Assembly: GCF_023898315.1 (NCBI RefSeq)
Contig: NC_064614.1
Span: forward strand, 1,054,814,432 to 1,054,878,431
Direction: 5' to 3'
From: Schistocerca nitens
Lineage: Eukaryota > Arthropoda > Insecta > Orthoptera > Acrididae
Length of the DNA: 64,000 nt
Below the pieces are notes generated by a model. It saw nothing but the letters and a program-made list of their open reading frames with translations. It searched no databases and was not told the DNA's origin. Made by a program: the position numbers and the translations under genes. How positions within the stretch are numbered: position 1 is the first letter of the stretch; each line of letters opens with the position of its first letter. Positions 9,594 to 20,439 of this stretch are shown here, one piece after another.

Positions 9594-11015
9594 CACTCCT
9601 GGAAATGGAAAAAAGAACACATTGACACCGGTGTGTCAGACCCACCATACTTGCTCCGGACACTGCGAGAGGGCTGTACAAGCAATGATCACACGCACGG
9701 CACAGCGGACACACCAGGAACCGCGGTGTTGGCCGTCGAATGGCGCTAGCTGCGCAGCATTTGTGCACCGCCGCCGTCAGTGTCAGCCAGTTTGCCGTGG
9801 CATACGGAGCTCCATCGCAGTCTTTAACACTGGTAGCATGCCGCGACAGCGTGGACGTGAACCGTATGTGCAGCTGACGGACTTTGAGCGAGGGCGTATA
9901 GTGGGCATGCGGGAGGCCGGGTGGACGTACCGCCGAATTGCTCAACACGTGGGGCGTGAGGTCTCCACAGTACATCGATGTTGTCGCCAGTGGTCGGCGG
10001 AAGGTGCACGTGCCCGTCGACCTGGGACCGGACCGCAGCGACGCACGGATGCACGCCAAGACCGTAGGATCCTACGCAGTGCCGTAGGGGACCGCACCGC
10101 CACTTGCCAGCAAATTAGGGACACTGTTGCTCCTGGGGTATCGGCGAGGACCATTCGCAACCGTCTCCATGAAGCTGGGCTACGGTCCCGCACACCGTTA
10201 GGCCGTCTTCCGCTCACGCCCCAACATCGTGCAGCCCGCCTCCAGTGGTGTCGCGACAGGCGTGAATGGAGGGACGAATGGAGACGTGCCGTCTTCAGCG
10301 ATGGGAGTCGCTTCTGCCTTGGTGCCAATGATGGTCGTATGCGTGTTTGGCGCCGTGCAGGTGAGCGCCACAATCAGGACTGCATACGACCGAGGCACAC
10401 AGGGCCAACACCCGGCATCATGGTGTGGGGAGCGATCTCCTACACTGGCCGTACACCACTGGTGATCGTCGAGGGGACACTGAATAGTGCACGGTACATC
10501 CAAACCGTCATCGAACCCATCGTTCTACCATTCCTAGACCGGCAAGGGAACTTGCTGTTCCAACAGGACAATGCACGTCCGCATGTATCCCGTGCCACCC
10601 AACGTGCTCTAGAAGGTGTAAGTCAACTACCCTGGCCAGCAAGATCTCCGGATCTGTCCCCCATTGAGCATGTTTGGGACTGGATGAAGCGTCGTCTCAC
10701 GCGGTCTGCACGTCCAGCACGAACGCTGGTCCAACTGAGGCGCCAGGTGGAAATGGCATGGCAAGCCGTTCCACAGGACTACATTCAGCATCTCTACGAT
10801 CGTCTCCATGGGAGAATAGCAGCCTGCATTGCTGCGAAAGGTGGATATACACTGTACTAGTGCCGACATTGTGCATGCTCTGTTGCCTGTGTCTATGTGC
10901 CTGTGGTTCTGTCAGTGTGACCATGTGATGTATCTGACCCCAGGAATGTGTCAATAAATTTTCCCCTTCCTGGGACAATGAATTCACGGTGTTCTTATTT
11001 CAATTTCCAGGAGTG
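9594..11015 (+). mobile_element. Tc1-like transposon, copy 1 (uninterrupted ORF)
   Basis: The element is 1422 bp with 27-bp inverted termini (outer part CACTCCTGGAAAT, two mismatches between ends) and TA on both sides (9592-9593, 11016-11017). It is the same length as the copies at 45483-46904 and 52614-54035 and is the only one with an uninterrupted transposase. It inserted into the left part of the inverted-repeat transposon at 9404-12586. Confidence 0.95.
9838..10860 (+). CDS. Tc1-like transposase (DDE), complete ORF
   Basis: This is a 340-residue cut-and-paste transposase that would act in the nucleus on the 27-bp element termini and insert at TA. I chose ATG 9838 (MPRQRGREPY) because homology to Tc1 enzymes begins there; the frame is open upstream but has no ATG-led conserved sequence. 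Residues about 15-55 form the first helix-turn-helix (GRIVGMREAGWTYRRIAQHV), and a second DNA-binding region runs to about 120. The catalytic residues read as Asp155 (FSDGSRF), Asp244 (QQDNARPH) and Glu277 (SPIEHVW). Only 32 residues separate Asp244 and Glu277, against 34 in classical Tc1. Gly156 replaces the Glu found in the two sister copies. Whether the enzyme is active cannot be told from sequence. Confidence 0.9.
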   Translation: MPRQRGREPYVQLTDFERGRIVGMREAGWTYRRIAQHVGREVSTVHRCCRQWSAEGARARRPGTGPQRRTDARQDRRILRSAVGDRTATCQQIRDTVAPGVSARTIRNRLHEAGLRSRTPLGRLPLTPQHRAARLQWCRDRREWRDEWRRAVFSDGSRFCLGANDGRMRVWRRAGERHNQDCIRPRHTGPTPGIMVWGAISYTGRTPLVIVEGTLNSARYIQTVIEPIVLPFLDRQGNLLFQQDNARPHVSRATQRALEGVSQLPWPARSPDLSPIEHVWDWMKRRLTRSARPARTLVQLRRQVEMAWQAVPQDYIQHLYDRLHGRIAACIAAKGGYTLY

Positions 11016-11247
11016 TAGATGAATCGCAATACGACGGATATGGATTGAGTTGCACACAAGCCACCCATACTGTTCAATGTGCATGACTGCGTAAGTTCGG
11101 CTATCTGTTAGTTAGGTAAGGCCATCCACAAAGGCAAGGTCGTACCACTTCGGATGTTCTAGATAAGAAACCTCATTAAAAACAAAGTTACCTCGGTTTA
11201 TAATTGCCCTGGAGCTAAAACCCGCTTAAAAAGAAAAGTACCTCAGT

Positions 11248-12367
11248 TTATAACGGTCGTGAGACTGGCGCTAAACATGGTCGGTGTGGAGTCCACCGTC
11301 CATCACAAGTTGAAATCGAAAAACAGCATGTTCCGCAACAGATCTGAATGTCTCGGGGCGTGAGAGTCACGTTCTGAATGTGTTGCGCAATGCATGCATT
11401 CAGTCCAACTCCGTTCGTAACTGGATCACAGAACACAACTTCTTTGAAATAACAACGTCTTTGAAATAACCCTACAGCTAGAAGTCACATGGAATATGGT
11501 ATGGACGGCCAAGGTGTATGAAATGACGGCTGAAAATTTCAGCAGTTTTGAAATGTCTCTGCGGTAGCCGCTTCACTGGTTATGCAATGTGCGGAGAAGT
11601 GCCAACTTGCATAAAAATGGCCCTACCCGAAAATCCACATTGTTGAAAGTTTAGGATGACGTTGCTGCGCAAAAGACTCTTATAGCGTTTATCAGTGACG
11701 GTACAGGTAACAGACCATCAGCACCCGTCTCCTAGTAAAACTAGGGCCCTACTATAAATGATGCGTCAATCTGCACCATACAGTCACTTTTGCAAAATGA
11801 AGTGGTACCGTTTGATGTGGTACGGATTTTCCGTTGCTCATATTCTACAATTATTCGTACTGACATGTATTTCAAGACGAAAATGGGCTTAGTCTGTCCG
11901 CAGAATGTTCTATGGCCACTCATTGTCAACTTCCTTGCGAACAAGAAATTCCAGAGTGAACTTTTTCTTGCTGGCAGTTGAGCAAGAAACAGCTCCGGAA
12001 CATGGTTGATTTTGTGTGGATAGCAATGCATGATATTTCTTGGGATTTTAAGCTAGCACGCATGTCCATTGTTTGGCCAATTCCCCGTTGCACTGCATGT
12101 CTGTACACCATCGCTCGACCTCTCCTGCAGTGCTGTGGCCACATCTTTCATAGACTTAGGATCAACTGCTTTCCTCTCCCTGCCACAATGTTCTTCAAGG
12201 GAACATGTTTTTTCTACTTATGAAATATTTTATCCCGACCCTTATCAGGCATTGGACCAATGTCGTTCTTCGTAGACTCGGAACTTCTGTAGGGCTATTG
12301 GCGCACAGTCACCGATCTTGTAAAAGAGCTTAACCTATAGTGCGCGGTCCTTCATGGAGACAAACAT
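11248..12367 (-). pseudogene. DUF4817-type transposase relic
   Basis: From ATG 12367 the minus strand reads MFVSMKDRAL, a stop, then VKLFYKIGDCAPIAL. This resembles the N-terminal helix-turn-helix of insect transposases annotated with DUF4817. Further matches follow in changing frames: MHCYPHKINHVPELF at about 12030, FLFARKLTMSGHRTF with a TD/EAHF-like region, and VGLNACIAQHIQNVT at about 11400. Many stops and frameshifts make it dead. Family assignment is from memory of these motifs. Confidence 0.6.
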
Positions 12368-12589
12368 GTTACGCGACTCGGACGCAAATTGAGGATCAGC
12401 GGAGTGCAGCACTTCTGTTGATGTGCACATTCTGACGCTTACAGCACCATCTGAAGGTCAATTTTTTTGGTCCATGACATTTTCTCCCGCGTCAACATTA
12501 CGTTATTCAAATGTTACGTCATTCCGAGCTGTGGTCCTCTTTCTACAGTATTTTGAAACCGGGACTTTAATTATGGACATCTAGTGTAT

Positions 12590-14236
12590 CCCGTAATTTC
12601 TTTTGTTGGTGCGACGGAAGACTTATTATAGTTTGTATTTTGTAACTTTGTTTCTTTGTACTCCTTTTCTGTTTACGTCCAGGAGTTACTAAGCATGGAA
12701 TTATTAGTTTTTTCTGCTGTTGTGTGTCTGAACGTTTATTAAAACGTTGTTTCAAATTATTGTCCATGGATATGATAACATGAAGTTGCAGTTCTATGTA
12801 AAATTGTAAATCTTTATATTCGGTGTAGTGTCAGGCGAGATGTGTTGAGCTCATATTGATTTCGGTAGACAAAGAAACTAATAACCAATTATGTCACATT
12901 GCTTTAATGGCTAAATAACATCTACAACATTAATCTTAGAACTGGAATGTGCATATCGCCAAGCCGCGTGAATGCTATGCGTGTGTGGTATGTACCGCGG
13001 AGTAATGTACAGCGGACTGTCAAATTGAGCTAGAAATACGTTAATGTGCTTTCTCGAGAAGTGATATTCGGAACATTGATCTTGAATGTACGATGTGCCG
13101 ATCTTCGCATGTTTAGTGTGAGCGTACGGTAGCTATTGTGAACAGTATGGTCCTTTTAGTACATATCGCGGACTGTAAAATCAAATCACAATTATATTAG
13201 TGCACTTTGTTATTGGAGGCTATGGTAACCTGAAATGTTCCTAGTTGTCATCGAACGGGAAACAGAAGATTCAAAACTGTGGCTACAAACGGCTAACAAA
13301 CGTTATGACATCTGGATACGTCATGTATTTACTGAATGAAACTTTTTTCTCTACGTTGCCAGCTGCAAATACGCTCAGTGAGAGGATTCTACAAACATTA
13401 CGCGTTCGTGCTGCGTCCACGAACAGGTGGCTAATATCAAGAGGATTAGCACGACGACGATAATCGCTCGATGCTCTCGGATTATGGACCAACATACGAA
13501 TGATGACGACACACCGACACACAGCATCAGTTAAGTGAGGGCTGACTTTGTGCAGACCAGCAAAGCTCAGTCCTCGCGAACTATTACTGGAAACAGCTTT
13601 GAATTAAAGTTATTAATTTTGTTAATATTTTTCATTGTCTTTCAGACAGCTGAAATTAAACTTAACTTTGAACAGCATTTTCCAGTAACTTGCAGAATTA
13701 AAGATTAAAAATCAATTTCGCTCACTAAAAAACTGCCACTGCATATATTACATTTTCGCAACCCTATTATCTTCCGATACCATCCTCATTGTCGCAAATA
13801 AGCAATATTAGTTGTGCTACCAAAGCCACCACTTTTTTCATTCGATTTCATTACATATGTGTAAATATTTTGTTGTTTGTTAGTGTTATTTTCTGCGTTT
13901 ACCTGTTGCCTTGTTTTTCGAGCTAAGTCTGGTGTTGATTGTTACCGTATGATGGGAAAATTCAAGCATTTGTGCGGAGTCTGCCGTTAAGCTAGCAGGT
14001 AGCGGTCAACCACAAATAACTGATGTGTTCTCACTGGAGAAGTGCTTTGGTAAGGCGAAGGTTTTCATTTAAACTTCGATGCTTGTCATGTTATGATTTT
14101 CTCAGTTTTGCTTGTGTATGGGGTAAAGGCTAATAGCTATTTCAAACTGTGTGGCGTAATATTCAGTTAATCCTGTGTAAAGTTAAATAGCCTTGGTTTC
14201 AGTTACCTCCAAACTCATGCACATGAGATATTAGAG
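12590..14236. other. Unassigned stretch
   Basis: AT-rich sequence with no recognisable gene. The frame at 13245-13463 has no supportable domain and is not reported as a gene. Confidence 0.4.
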
Positions 14237-14247
14237 GGGATATATCA

Positions 14248-14437
14248 ATTGGCTCTGAGCACTATGGGACTTAACATTGGAGGTCATCAGTCCCCTAGAA
14301 CTTAGAACTACTTAAACCTAACTAACCTAAGGACATCACACACATCCATGCCCGAGGCAGGATTCGAACCTGCGACCGTAGCGGTCGCGCTGTTCCAGAC
14401 TGAAGCGCCTAGAACTGTTCGACGACTCCGGCCGGCC
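14248..14437 (-). mobile_element. tRNA-headed SINE, type 1, 3'-shortened
   Basis: It has the standard head and body, but the last ~12 bases of the usual tail are missing. A perfect 11-bp target duplication GGGATATATCA flanks it (14237-14247 and 14438-14448), so the tail was probably already short when it inserted. Confidence 0.92.
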
Positions 14438-14799
14438 GGGATATATCAGGTTTCCTCCACTAGAATGTGAAGTTGTTCAGAAAGGATAGATTAAATACAG
14501 TTGGTGTGGCGTGTTTGTTGCTTTTAGAAGTGGTTATTTTTGTAGAGAGATTGACGTAGTTAGTTCCTGTAAATTAGCATGGGTGGAGTTTATACTGGAA
14601 AACCGGAATAAATTAATAATTGGTTCCGTTTGCCGACATCTCGACTCAGTCGATACAGCTGGTGAAAACTTCCAAGAAGTCTTCAAGTAGGTACCCCACT
14701 CATACAATTATACTTGATGGCGACGTCAATCTACTCTCGATATGTTGGCGAGATTAGGTGTTATAGTCGGTGGTAGGCACAAAATATGGCCAGAAATCG

Positions 14800-15900
14800 T
14801 TGTGAATGTTTTCTCGGGATATTATTTTGTACAATTATTTGAAGGGCCCACTCGGAGTGTAAATGGATTCGAAAACATACTCGACCTTTTAGCAAGAAAT
14901 AACCACTAGCAAACAGAGACTGTTATGACAGATGCAGTGATTAGTGACCACAAAGTCGTTGTAGCAAGACTGAATACCGCAACACCCAAACACTGCAAAA
15001 CCAAACCCAAAATATGTTTCTTTAAAATGGCAAATAAAAATTCACTCGGCGTTTTCCTAAGAGACAGCCTCCATACCCTCCGAATTCCCTATGGAAGTAT
15101 AGACCAGATGGGGCTTAAATCCAAAGAAACAGCAGTGACAGCTGTAGAGATATTGTCACGTAGAAGTAGGTGTAATTAGATGAATGACGAACACGAACTT
15201 CACTTACAGAAGGTTTATTCAACACTTGCACATACAAGAGCACCGAGCGTACTGTCTCCGGCCAGAACACACACGGTTTGTATACAGTTACAGAACATTC
15301 CAGTATAATGATTCTTGACATTTGTGGATACTTCTAGAAGGTACTCGAACCGTATATAGAAACTAAAATTTCACAGTTCAGGTGAGCTTTGAACGCACGA
15401 CCCTCCATGCAACAGTCTAGTATCATAACCACTATACCACGGTGACTGTGCTACTTAGTTTCTTCTGCGACAATATTTGTACCAAATAAATCAATCATAG
15501 ACGAAAATAACCGCCCATGGTACGAAAAAGGTCAGAACACTGTTGGAGAGACAATGAAAAACCGCGGGAAATTTTAAAGAACACAAAGTCCGCATAAATG
15601 GTGAGGTTTTACAACCCGAAATTCAATGTGAGATTCTTTTAATAATGTCCACAATGAAGGTCTGTCTCTAAATCTGGCAGAAAATCCAAAGAAGTTCTGG
15701 TAGTATGTGAAGCAGATCAGTTGCGAGACACAATAACTTCACTGCGCAGTAGCGAAGGGAATGTTACCGATGACAGTGCCAATAAAGGAGTTAATAAATA
15801 CAGTTTTCCAAAATTCCTTCACCAAACGAGACGAAATAAGTATTCCAGAATTTGAATCAAGAACTGCTACAAATTAGATTCCTTTCAGAGTATGCTGATA
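14800..15900 (+). pseudogene. Non-LTR retrotransposon relic (endonuclease end and linker)
   Basis: The forward reading EGPTRSVNGFENILDLLARNN, a stop, then VISDHKVVVARLNT resembles the C-terminal end of an apurinic-type endonuclease domain, where the SDH motif is catalytic. After the short LTR insertion (15154-15472), sequence resembling the linker before reverse transcriptase continues (ENNRPWYEKGQ, ENPKKFW). Several stops and frame changes make it dead. No reverse transcriptase core is visible. Confidence 0.55.
15154..15472 (-). mobile_element. Solo-LTR-like element containing a tRNA-like module
   Basis: On the minus strand the 319-bp unit begins TGTC and ends GACA, with ATAT on both sides (15150-15153 and 15473-15476) as a 4-bp target duplication. 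That is LTR architecture. AATAAA lies near the 3' end, as in an LTR. Near the 5' end is a tRNA-like stretch with an A-box-like TGGTATAGTGG and a B-box-like GCGTTCAAAGC. It interrupts the non-LTR relic. A SINE or TRIM-like element with TG/CA ends is an alternative. Confidence 0.65.
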
Positions 15901-15901
15901 T

Positions 15902-16034
15902 ACACTGTCCAGTCACATTAATGTCACCACCTGTCAGTAGCCTGAATACCCATCTTTTACAGCGTGGACCGCTGAGAGACGTCGAGGAAGAGAGTCAGTG
16001 AGGTTCTGGAAGGAAACGACAGGGACGTGGAGCC
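15902..16034. repeat. Transposon end fragment
   Basis: Begins CACTGTCCAGTCACATTAAT just inside TA, as Tc1/mariner ends do, and runs into the transposase relic. The matching opposite end is not found, so it is an end fragment or a chimera. Confidence 0.45.
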
Positions 16035-16625
16035 GTGCCGATACCAATGCCGTGGCCATCTGCGCTAGGTTTCTCGGTTGAGGATCCATGGCGCAAAACA
16101 GCCCGATTTTTGGGGAATCACTCTCAAATTCAATGCACTCGTGTGGATGCTTTGTACCCCAGATTCGACAATTATGCCTGTTCATTTTCCCATTGGTGTA
16201 AAAAGTGGCAGTTAAGCTATCAACAATGCCATCCCCATCCTCATTCAATTGTTGCAAAAGCGAACAAAACTCGTAACGCTTGTATTTGTCGTCGTCATTG
16301 AGCTTCTGCACTAGCTCCAATTTGAATGGTTTCATAGACAGCTACTGTCGCAGGAGTTTCAATACTGTCGCGAATTCTTTGGACTAGTCATGAATGTCTC
16401 TCGTACGCGCTCCACATTCACTTCACTCACATTGGGACGTCCTCTTCTCTTTGCCGGGCACAAGCAACCCACCGTAATGAACTTGTTGTGGCAGTGGTAA
16501 ATGGCCCTCCTTGTTGGTGGCTTTTTACCGTACTTGGTTCTAAACATCCGTTGAACAGCTACAGTACACTTGTTTTTGTCGAACTCCAACACACAGAACG
16601 CTCGCTCCGCACGTGAACTCTTCAT
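16035..16625 (-). pseudogene. DUF4817-type transposase relic
   Basis: An ATG at 16625 opens MKSSRAERAFCVLEFDKNKC with a helix-turn-helix-like region (AVQRMFRTKYGKKPPTRRAI, then KRRGRPNVSEVNVERVRETF). A second frame continues with KPFKLELVQKLNDDDKYKRY and NRHNCRIWGTKHPHECIEFE, matching the catalytic-domain arrangement of this transposase group. The two parts lie in different frames with a deletion between them, and the C-terminal third is missing. Confidence 0.65.
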
Positions 16626-16639
16626 GTTTGCGACTAGCG

Positions 16640-17209
16640 CTGACTACCGGCAAATTACCAGACTACGCTGTGGCGGTATACATGAAAAGAAACTTTCAGG
16701 GCTTCTCTTCAAAAAGACATATGTGTGATATCGTACAATGTTTGGTTTTTGTGCAATAAATAATTGAAAGTGTTCCCGGACTTCATGTACACCCTGTGTT
16801 ACTGCTTGGAGCCATGGAGCCTGAAGTTGTCTCATCACCTATGAGGCGGTTCGACGTATTTGTGGATGAGAGAGATGGAGAGAGAGAAAGAAAGCTTCAG
16901 CACATTCACTGCGTACCCGGCAGTTACGAATAGCGAGAAGTCACATTATTGTACAGGCTGAATTTTTTTCGTATGTACTCTGACAGAACAAGAACATGTC
17001 CTATGTCTGAGATGCATCCAGTTTGTGTACCATTTAATAGTTCAGTTGTTCAACGACTTGCACACAACAATAAAATTTTGAGGAGAATTTCACTTCTTTC
17101 AGTGTCCAGAGCTCTTCATGTCGTTAAAGAGTCATTGATTCCTCTCCTTGAATCGTGTAATATTGATCCTGGCACAATAATAAAAACTGATTTTCAATGA
17201 AAAAAATTC
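16640..17209. other. Unassigned stretch
   Basis: The part to about 16810 may be the outer end of the neighbouring transposase element, since it contains CTTCATGTACACCCTGT. A purine-rich GA tract lies at about 16865-16895. The rest may be decayed hAT sequence, but I cannot support that base by base. Confidence 0.35.
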
Positions 17210-17571
17210 AGCTCTAGACAAATGGTCCGAAACAGGCGCTGTTAATTTCTGGTGTGAAGTGCTTCAACACAGAGATGCAAATACGTCAGCACATTTCACG
17301 AATTGACAACTTTAGCGCTGTCACTACTAATGTTACCAGGTCGAATGCGGAAGTGGAAAGACTTTTTCGACAGTTGAACATAATTAAAACTAAAGCGAGA
17401 AATAAAATGAAATCCGAAATGATGAATTCGCATTTGTCGATCCGAGCAGGAATCGGAAGGAAGAGACAATGCTGTCACAATAATGAACTGCCAACTTTGT
17501 TAACATGGGCAGCCACAGCTGTTGAAATTCATGGTGACTTGAAACTGAATGAAACCGCAGACAGCTGTTAA
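17210..17571 (+). pseudogene. hAT transposase, C-terminal dimerisation fragment
   Basis: The reading NFWCEVLQHRDA, then FHELTTLALSLLMLPG, then SNAEVERLFRQLNIIKTKAR follows the order of the hAT C-terminal dimerisation domain. The three pieces lie in different frames, with a one-base shift near 17340 before SNAEVERLF. It ends at a stop at 17571. Only the C-terminal part is recognisable. Confidence 0.75.
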
Positions 17572-17699
17572 CTGATGGTTTATTGGCCCGACCGGTATTC
17601 GGGTGTAAGAGGTGTCACATAAATTAGCACATGGAGATGCTCCGAACGCTCATAATCAGAAAATCCACTAGTGTTTTACCCTAACGACTACTGATTATA

Positions 17700-19108
17700 C
17701 ACTGCTGGCCACCGTAAATGCAACACCAAGAAAGACAAGAGGTAGCACAACAAAATTTATTGTGCAGATAATATGTTGACCAAGTATCAAATGATTACGT
17801 TTACAGACGTCTGTGACATGTGGTTCCTGCCAGAATCAGTAGCCAGAGTAGCCGCCATTGTTGGAGATCACCGCTGCCACACGTCTCGGCATTGAGTCAA
17901 AGAGACGTTGGATGTGTTCCTGGGGTACAGCAGCCCAAGCAGCTTCCACACGTTGCCAAAGATCATCTGGTGTGGCAGCTGGGGATGTAATCTGGGTCAC
18001 TCGTTGAGCAACCATGGACCACATGTTTTCTATCGGCGAAAGATCCGGAGAGCGAGCCGGCCAGGGAAGCAATTCAATCTGGTTATTGACGAAGAACCTT
18101 TGGACAATGCGTGCCACGTATGGTCGCGCATTATCCTGTTGAAATATGGCTGTGGCCGAGCCCTGAAGGTAAGGAAGGACAACTGGCTTCAGCACCTCGG
18201 ATATGTAGCGCCGGCTATTTAAAGTACCGGCAATGCATACTAGAGGCGTGCGAGAGCAATATCCAATACCGCCCCATACCATAATACCCGGTGCAAGACC
18301 AGTGTGGCGGTGCATAATGCAGCTGTCCAGCATCCTCTCTCCACGGTGTCTCCACACTCGAATCCGACCATCGTGGTGCTGCAGACAGAAACGTGCCTCG
18401 TCAATAAGGACAACGTCATTCCATTCTGCCGTCCACATCCGTCTGTCATCACACCATTGGCGACGGAGACGTCTGTGGTTCTGCGTCAATGGTAGACGAA
18501 GCAATGGACGTCTTGCGGACAGACCACTCTGCTGTAAACGGCGTCGAATGGTACGCGCAGACACTGGATGAGGCGTTACAGACGCAATGTGCTGTGCTAT
18601 GGTTCGGGATGTCACCTGAGCGATCCGTCACTGCCATGCGCACAATTTGCCTATCAGCACGTGCAGTGGTGCACCGAGGTGAATGCGATCGACCACGTCG
18701 GTCCGTCGTACCCTCCTGCATCCAACGGTCACATATCCGCATTACAGTTGTTTGGTTTCGTCCAACACGACTAGCGATTTCTCTGTATGATAATCCACAA
18801 TCTCGGTAAGCCACTATCCTTCCTCTGTCGAACTCGGATACTTGATCAAAAGATGTTCGCTGTTGTCTACGAGGCATAACTGATCGTCTTGTGAAACAAC
18901 CACAAGGCAAATACACGTGCCGAACGTACACTCGTCGAAATCGCCAAACCTTAAATGGCGCTATGAGGTGGCGCCACAGGCGCGCGTGATGTGCGTCTAC
19001 GCTGAAATTCTAATCAGTTGCATATCTCATCGCTGCAAACTCATGGTGTAAATTTAACTTGATTCGGATGCTTCCTTCAGGGTGTTGCATTTACGGTGGC
19101 CAGCAGTG
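17700..19108 (-). mobile_element. Tc1-like transposon, near-intact
   Basis: The element is 1409 bp with perfect 28-bp inverted termini (outer part CACTGCTGGCCACCG) inside TA dinucleotides (17698-17699 and 19109-19110). It carries a transposase with a single frameshift. It belongs to a different Tc1 family from the three 1422-bp copies. Confidence 0.95.
17836..18877 (-). pseudogene. Tc1-like transposase, one frameshift from intact
   Basis: ATG 18877 opens MPRRQQRTSFDQVSEFDRGR with a helix-turn-helix region (DCGLSYREIASRVGRNQTT). The frame runs to about 18617 (VTDRS) and continues one base over as VTSRTIAQH to the stop at 17836. The length, 1042 nt, is one more than a multiple of three, so a single-base insertion is the simplest explanation. 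The catalytic residues are all kept: Asp in LIDEARF, Asp in QQDNARPY and Glu in SPIENMW, with the usual 34-residue spacing. The shift separates the DNA-binding and catalytic halves, so the copy is inactive as it stands. Confidence 0.9.
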
Positions 19109-19335
19109 TAGTTGCCGCATCCCCTGCACTATTCGCCCCAATGTTTCGGCGATTTTTATTCTTTGGGCACTCTCCCTCTTCATGGGATTGTCTTCTCTGG
19201 CTATGAACGTTCGGGAGTCTCCATGTGCTAATTAATGTGACACCACTTATGCCTGAAGATGTTGCTTTAATACAGTGTTAACAGACCATCAATTAACAGC
19301 TGTTTGCGGTTTCATTCAGTTTCACGTGACCTGAT

Positions 19336-19920
19336 CGGAACTGTTAACGACATGTAAAGCATCTGAACATATTTTATCTGCTACTACCTCTGCCTATGGT
19401 GTTGAACCTTCTGTCGAGGAAGACGTCGATAACCCCGAGCTCTTCATTTTCTCTTACGTAAGTTCGCTGTGCCACATTTCATAATATTGTTCTAGCTTCA
19501 AACAAAGGGATAAATTGGATTGCTCATACTTTTGGTTACTCAATATACTCAGTGCTTAAAAAATAACAATCTAATTGTTTTGTCAAAGGCACGATATAAA
19601 ATGTAGTGGTTTATAGTGGTTTTGAATAAGTTCTTTTAGCGGGAAATTTCATTTCACTGTTGGCAACAAAAATGCTCTGAGTATTCGATGTTCTTTGCCT
19701 GCTCTACAAGGGACAGCGTGAAGTAATATTTAGCGTTAATGATGTAATGCAATATCAGTCATCGGGTTTGTTCGGTTTTGAATTCTTTTTAAACTAGCTT
19801 TCTTCGCGCGAATGCCGATGTTGTCGTAAATTTCATACTTTTAAACGGTGTTATCTATCTAAGGAACTTTGAGGTTTGAGATGTCATAGTAATTCTGTTA
19901 GAGAACTTGCAAGAACAGTT
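19336..19920. other. AT-rich unassigned stretch
   Basis: No gene or repeat recognised. Confidence 0.4.
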
Positions 19921-20122
19921 GAAAAATGGTTCAAATGGCTGTGAGCACTATGGGACTTAACTTCTGAGGTCATCAGTCCCCTAGAACTTAGAACTACTTA
20001 AACCTAACTAACCTAAGGACATCACACACATCCATGCCCGAGGCATGATTCGAACCTGCGACCGTAGCGGTCGCGCGGTTCCAGATTGTAGCGCCCAGAA
20101 CCGCTCGGCCACTGCGGCCGGC
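19921..20122 (-). mobile_element. tRNA-headed SINE, type 1
   Basis: Full head and body with an AAAAATGGTTCAA tail on the plus strand. No clear target duplication is seen, only a weak AACAGTT/AACTGATT resemblance. Confidence 0.9.
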
Positions 20123-20439
20123 AACTGATTACAGAACTCATCAATAAGAACAACTATAACTGTGGGACTAATTTCCAAATCGCGAAAAATCAGCTGTTTC
20201 ATACATTTTGCTCGAGTAGGTTACTTTGTATGTAACTTTTACAGGGATTAGCTGATTTCAAGTTTGCCCTATGATAAAAGAAAAGCATCATATTAATGAG
20301 TTTCATTTTAAACACTTAAGTGATTATTGGCCTTTTTTAAAATAACCCTGTAATATCGCCCGAAGAGTTATTTTAGTTGTTAGTAAGTTGTTGATGTGCT
20401 TCTGTATGATTCTCTGATTCGCAAACAAGTTGTAGTTTT
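20123..20439. other. Unassigned stretch
   Basis: AT-rich sequence upstream of the hAT relic, without a recognised feature. It may include decayed 5' sequence of that element. Confidence 0.35.

Larger units (their letters stand above)
9404..12586 (-). mobile_element. Long-inverted-repeat DNA transposon, split by a Tc1-like copy
   Basis: The left arm from 9404 (AAATTAAAGTTCCAGTTTCAA, then GTAGAAAGA and GGAATGACGT-like blocks) is matched in reverse complement by the right arm ending near 12586, with similarity over about 150 bp or more. The element carries the transposase relic at 11248-12367 and was later interrupted by the 1422-bp Tc1-like transposon at 9594. Arms and order are seen directly; superfamily assignment is inference. 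Confidence 0.65.
17534..19335. repeat. Inverted repeat of about 110-130 bp bracketing a Tc1-like element
   Basis: The left arm from about 17540 (GAAACTGAATGAAACCGC, ACAGCTGTTAA, TTAGCACATGGAGA) matches the reverse complement of 19196-19335. The Tc1-like element at 17700-19108 lies between them, leaving only a short spacer in the original fold-back. Confidence 0.7.

Noticed and set aside
9622..9837. In-frame extension upstream of the transposase start
   Set aside because: It begins at TTG and shows no similarity to Tc1 enzymes; conserved sequence begins at ATG 9838.
19110..19335. Second Penelope-like element
   Set aside because: A phrase resembling Penelope-like ends (GCCTGAAGATGTTGC) occurs, but no reverse transcriptase is near; only an inverted repeat can be supported.
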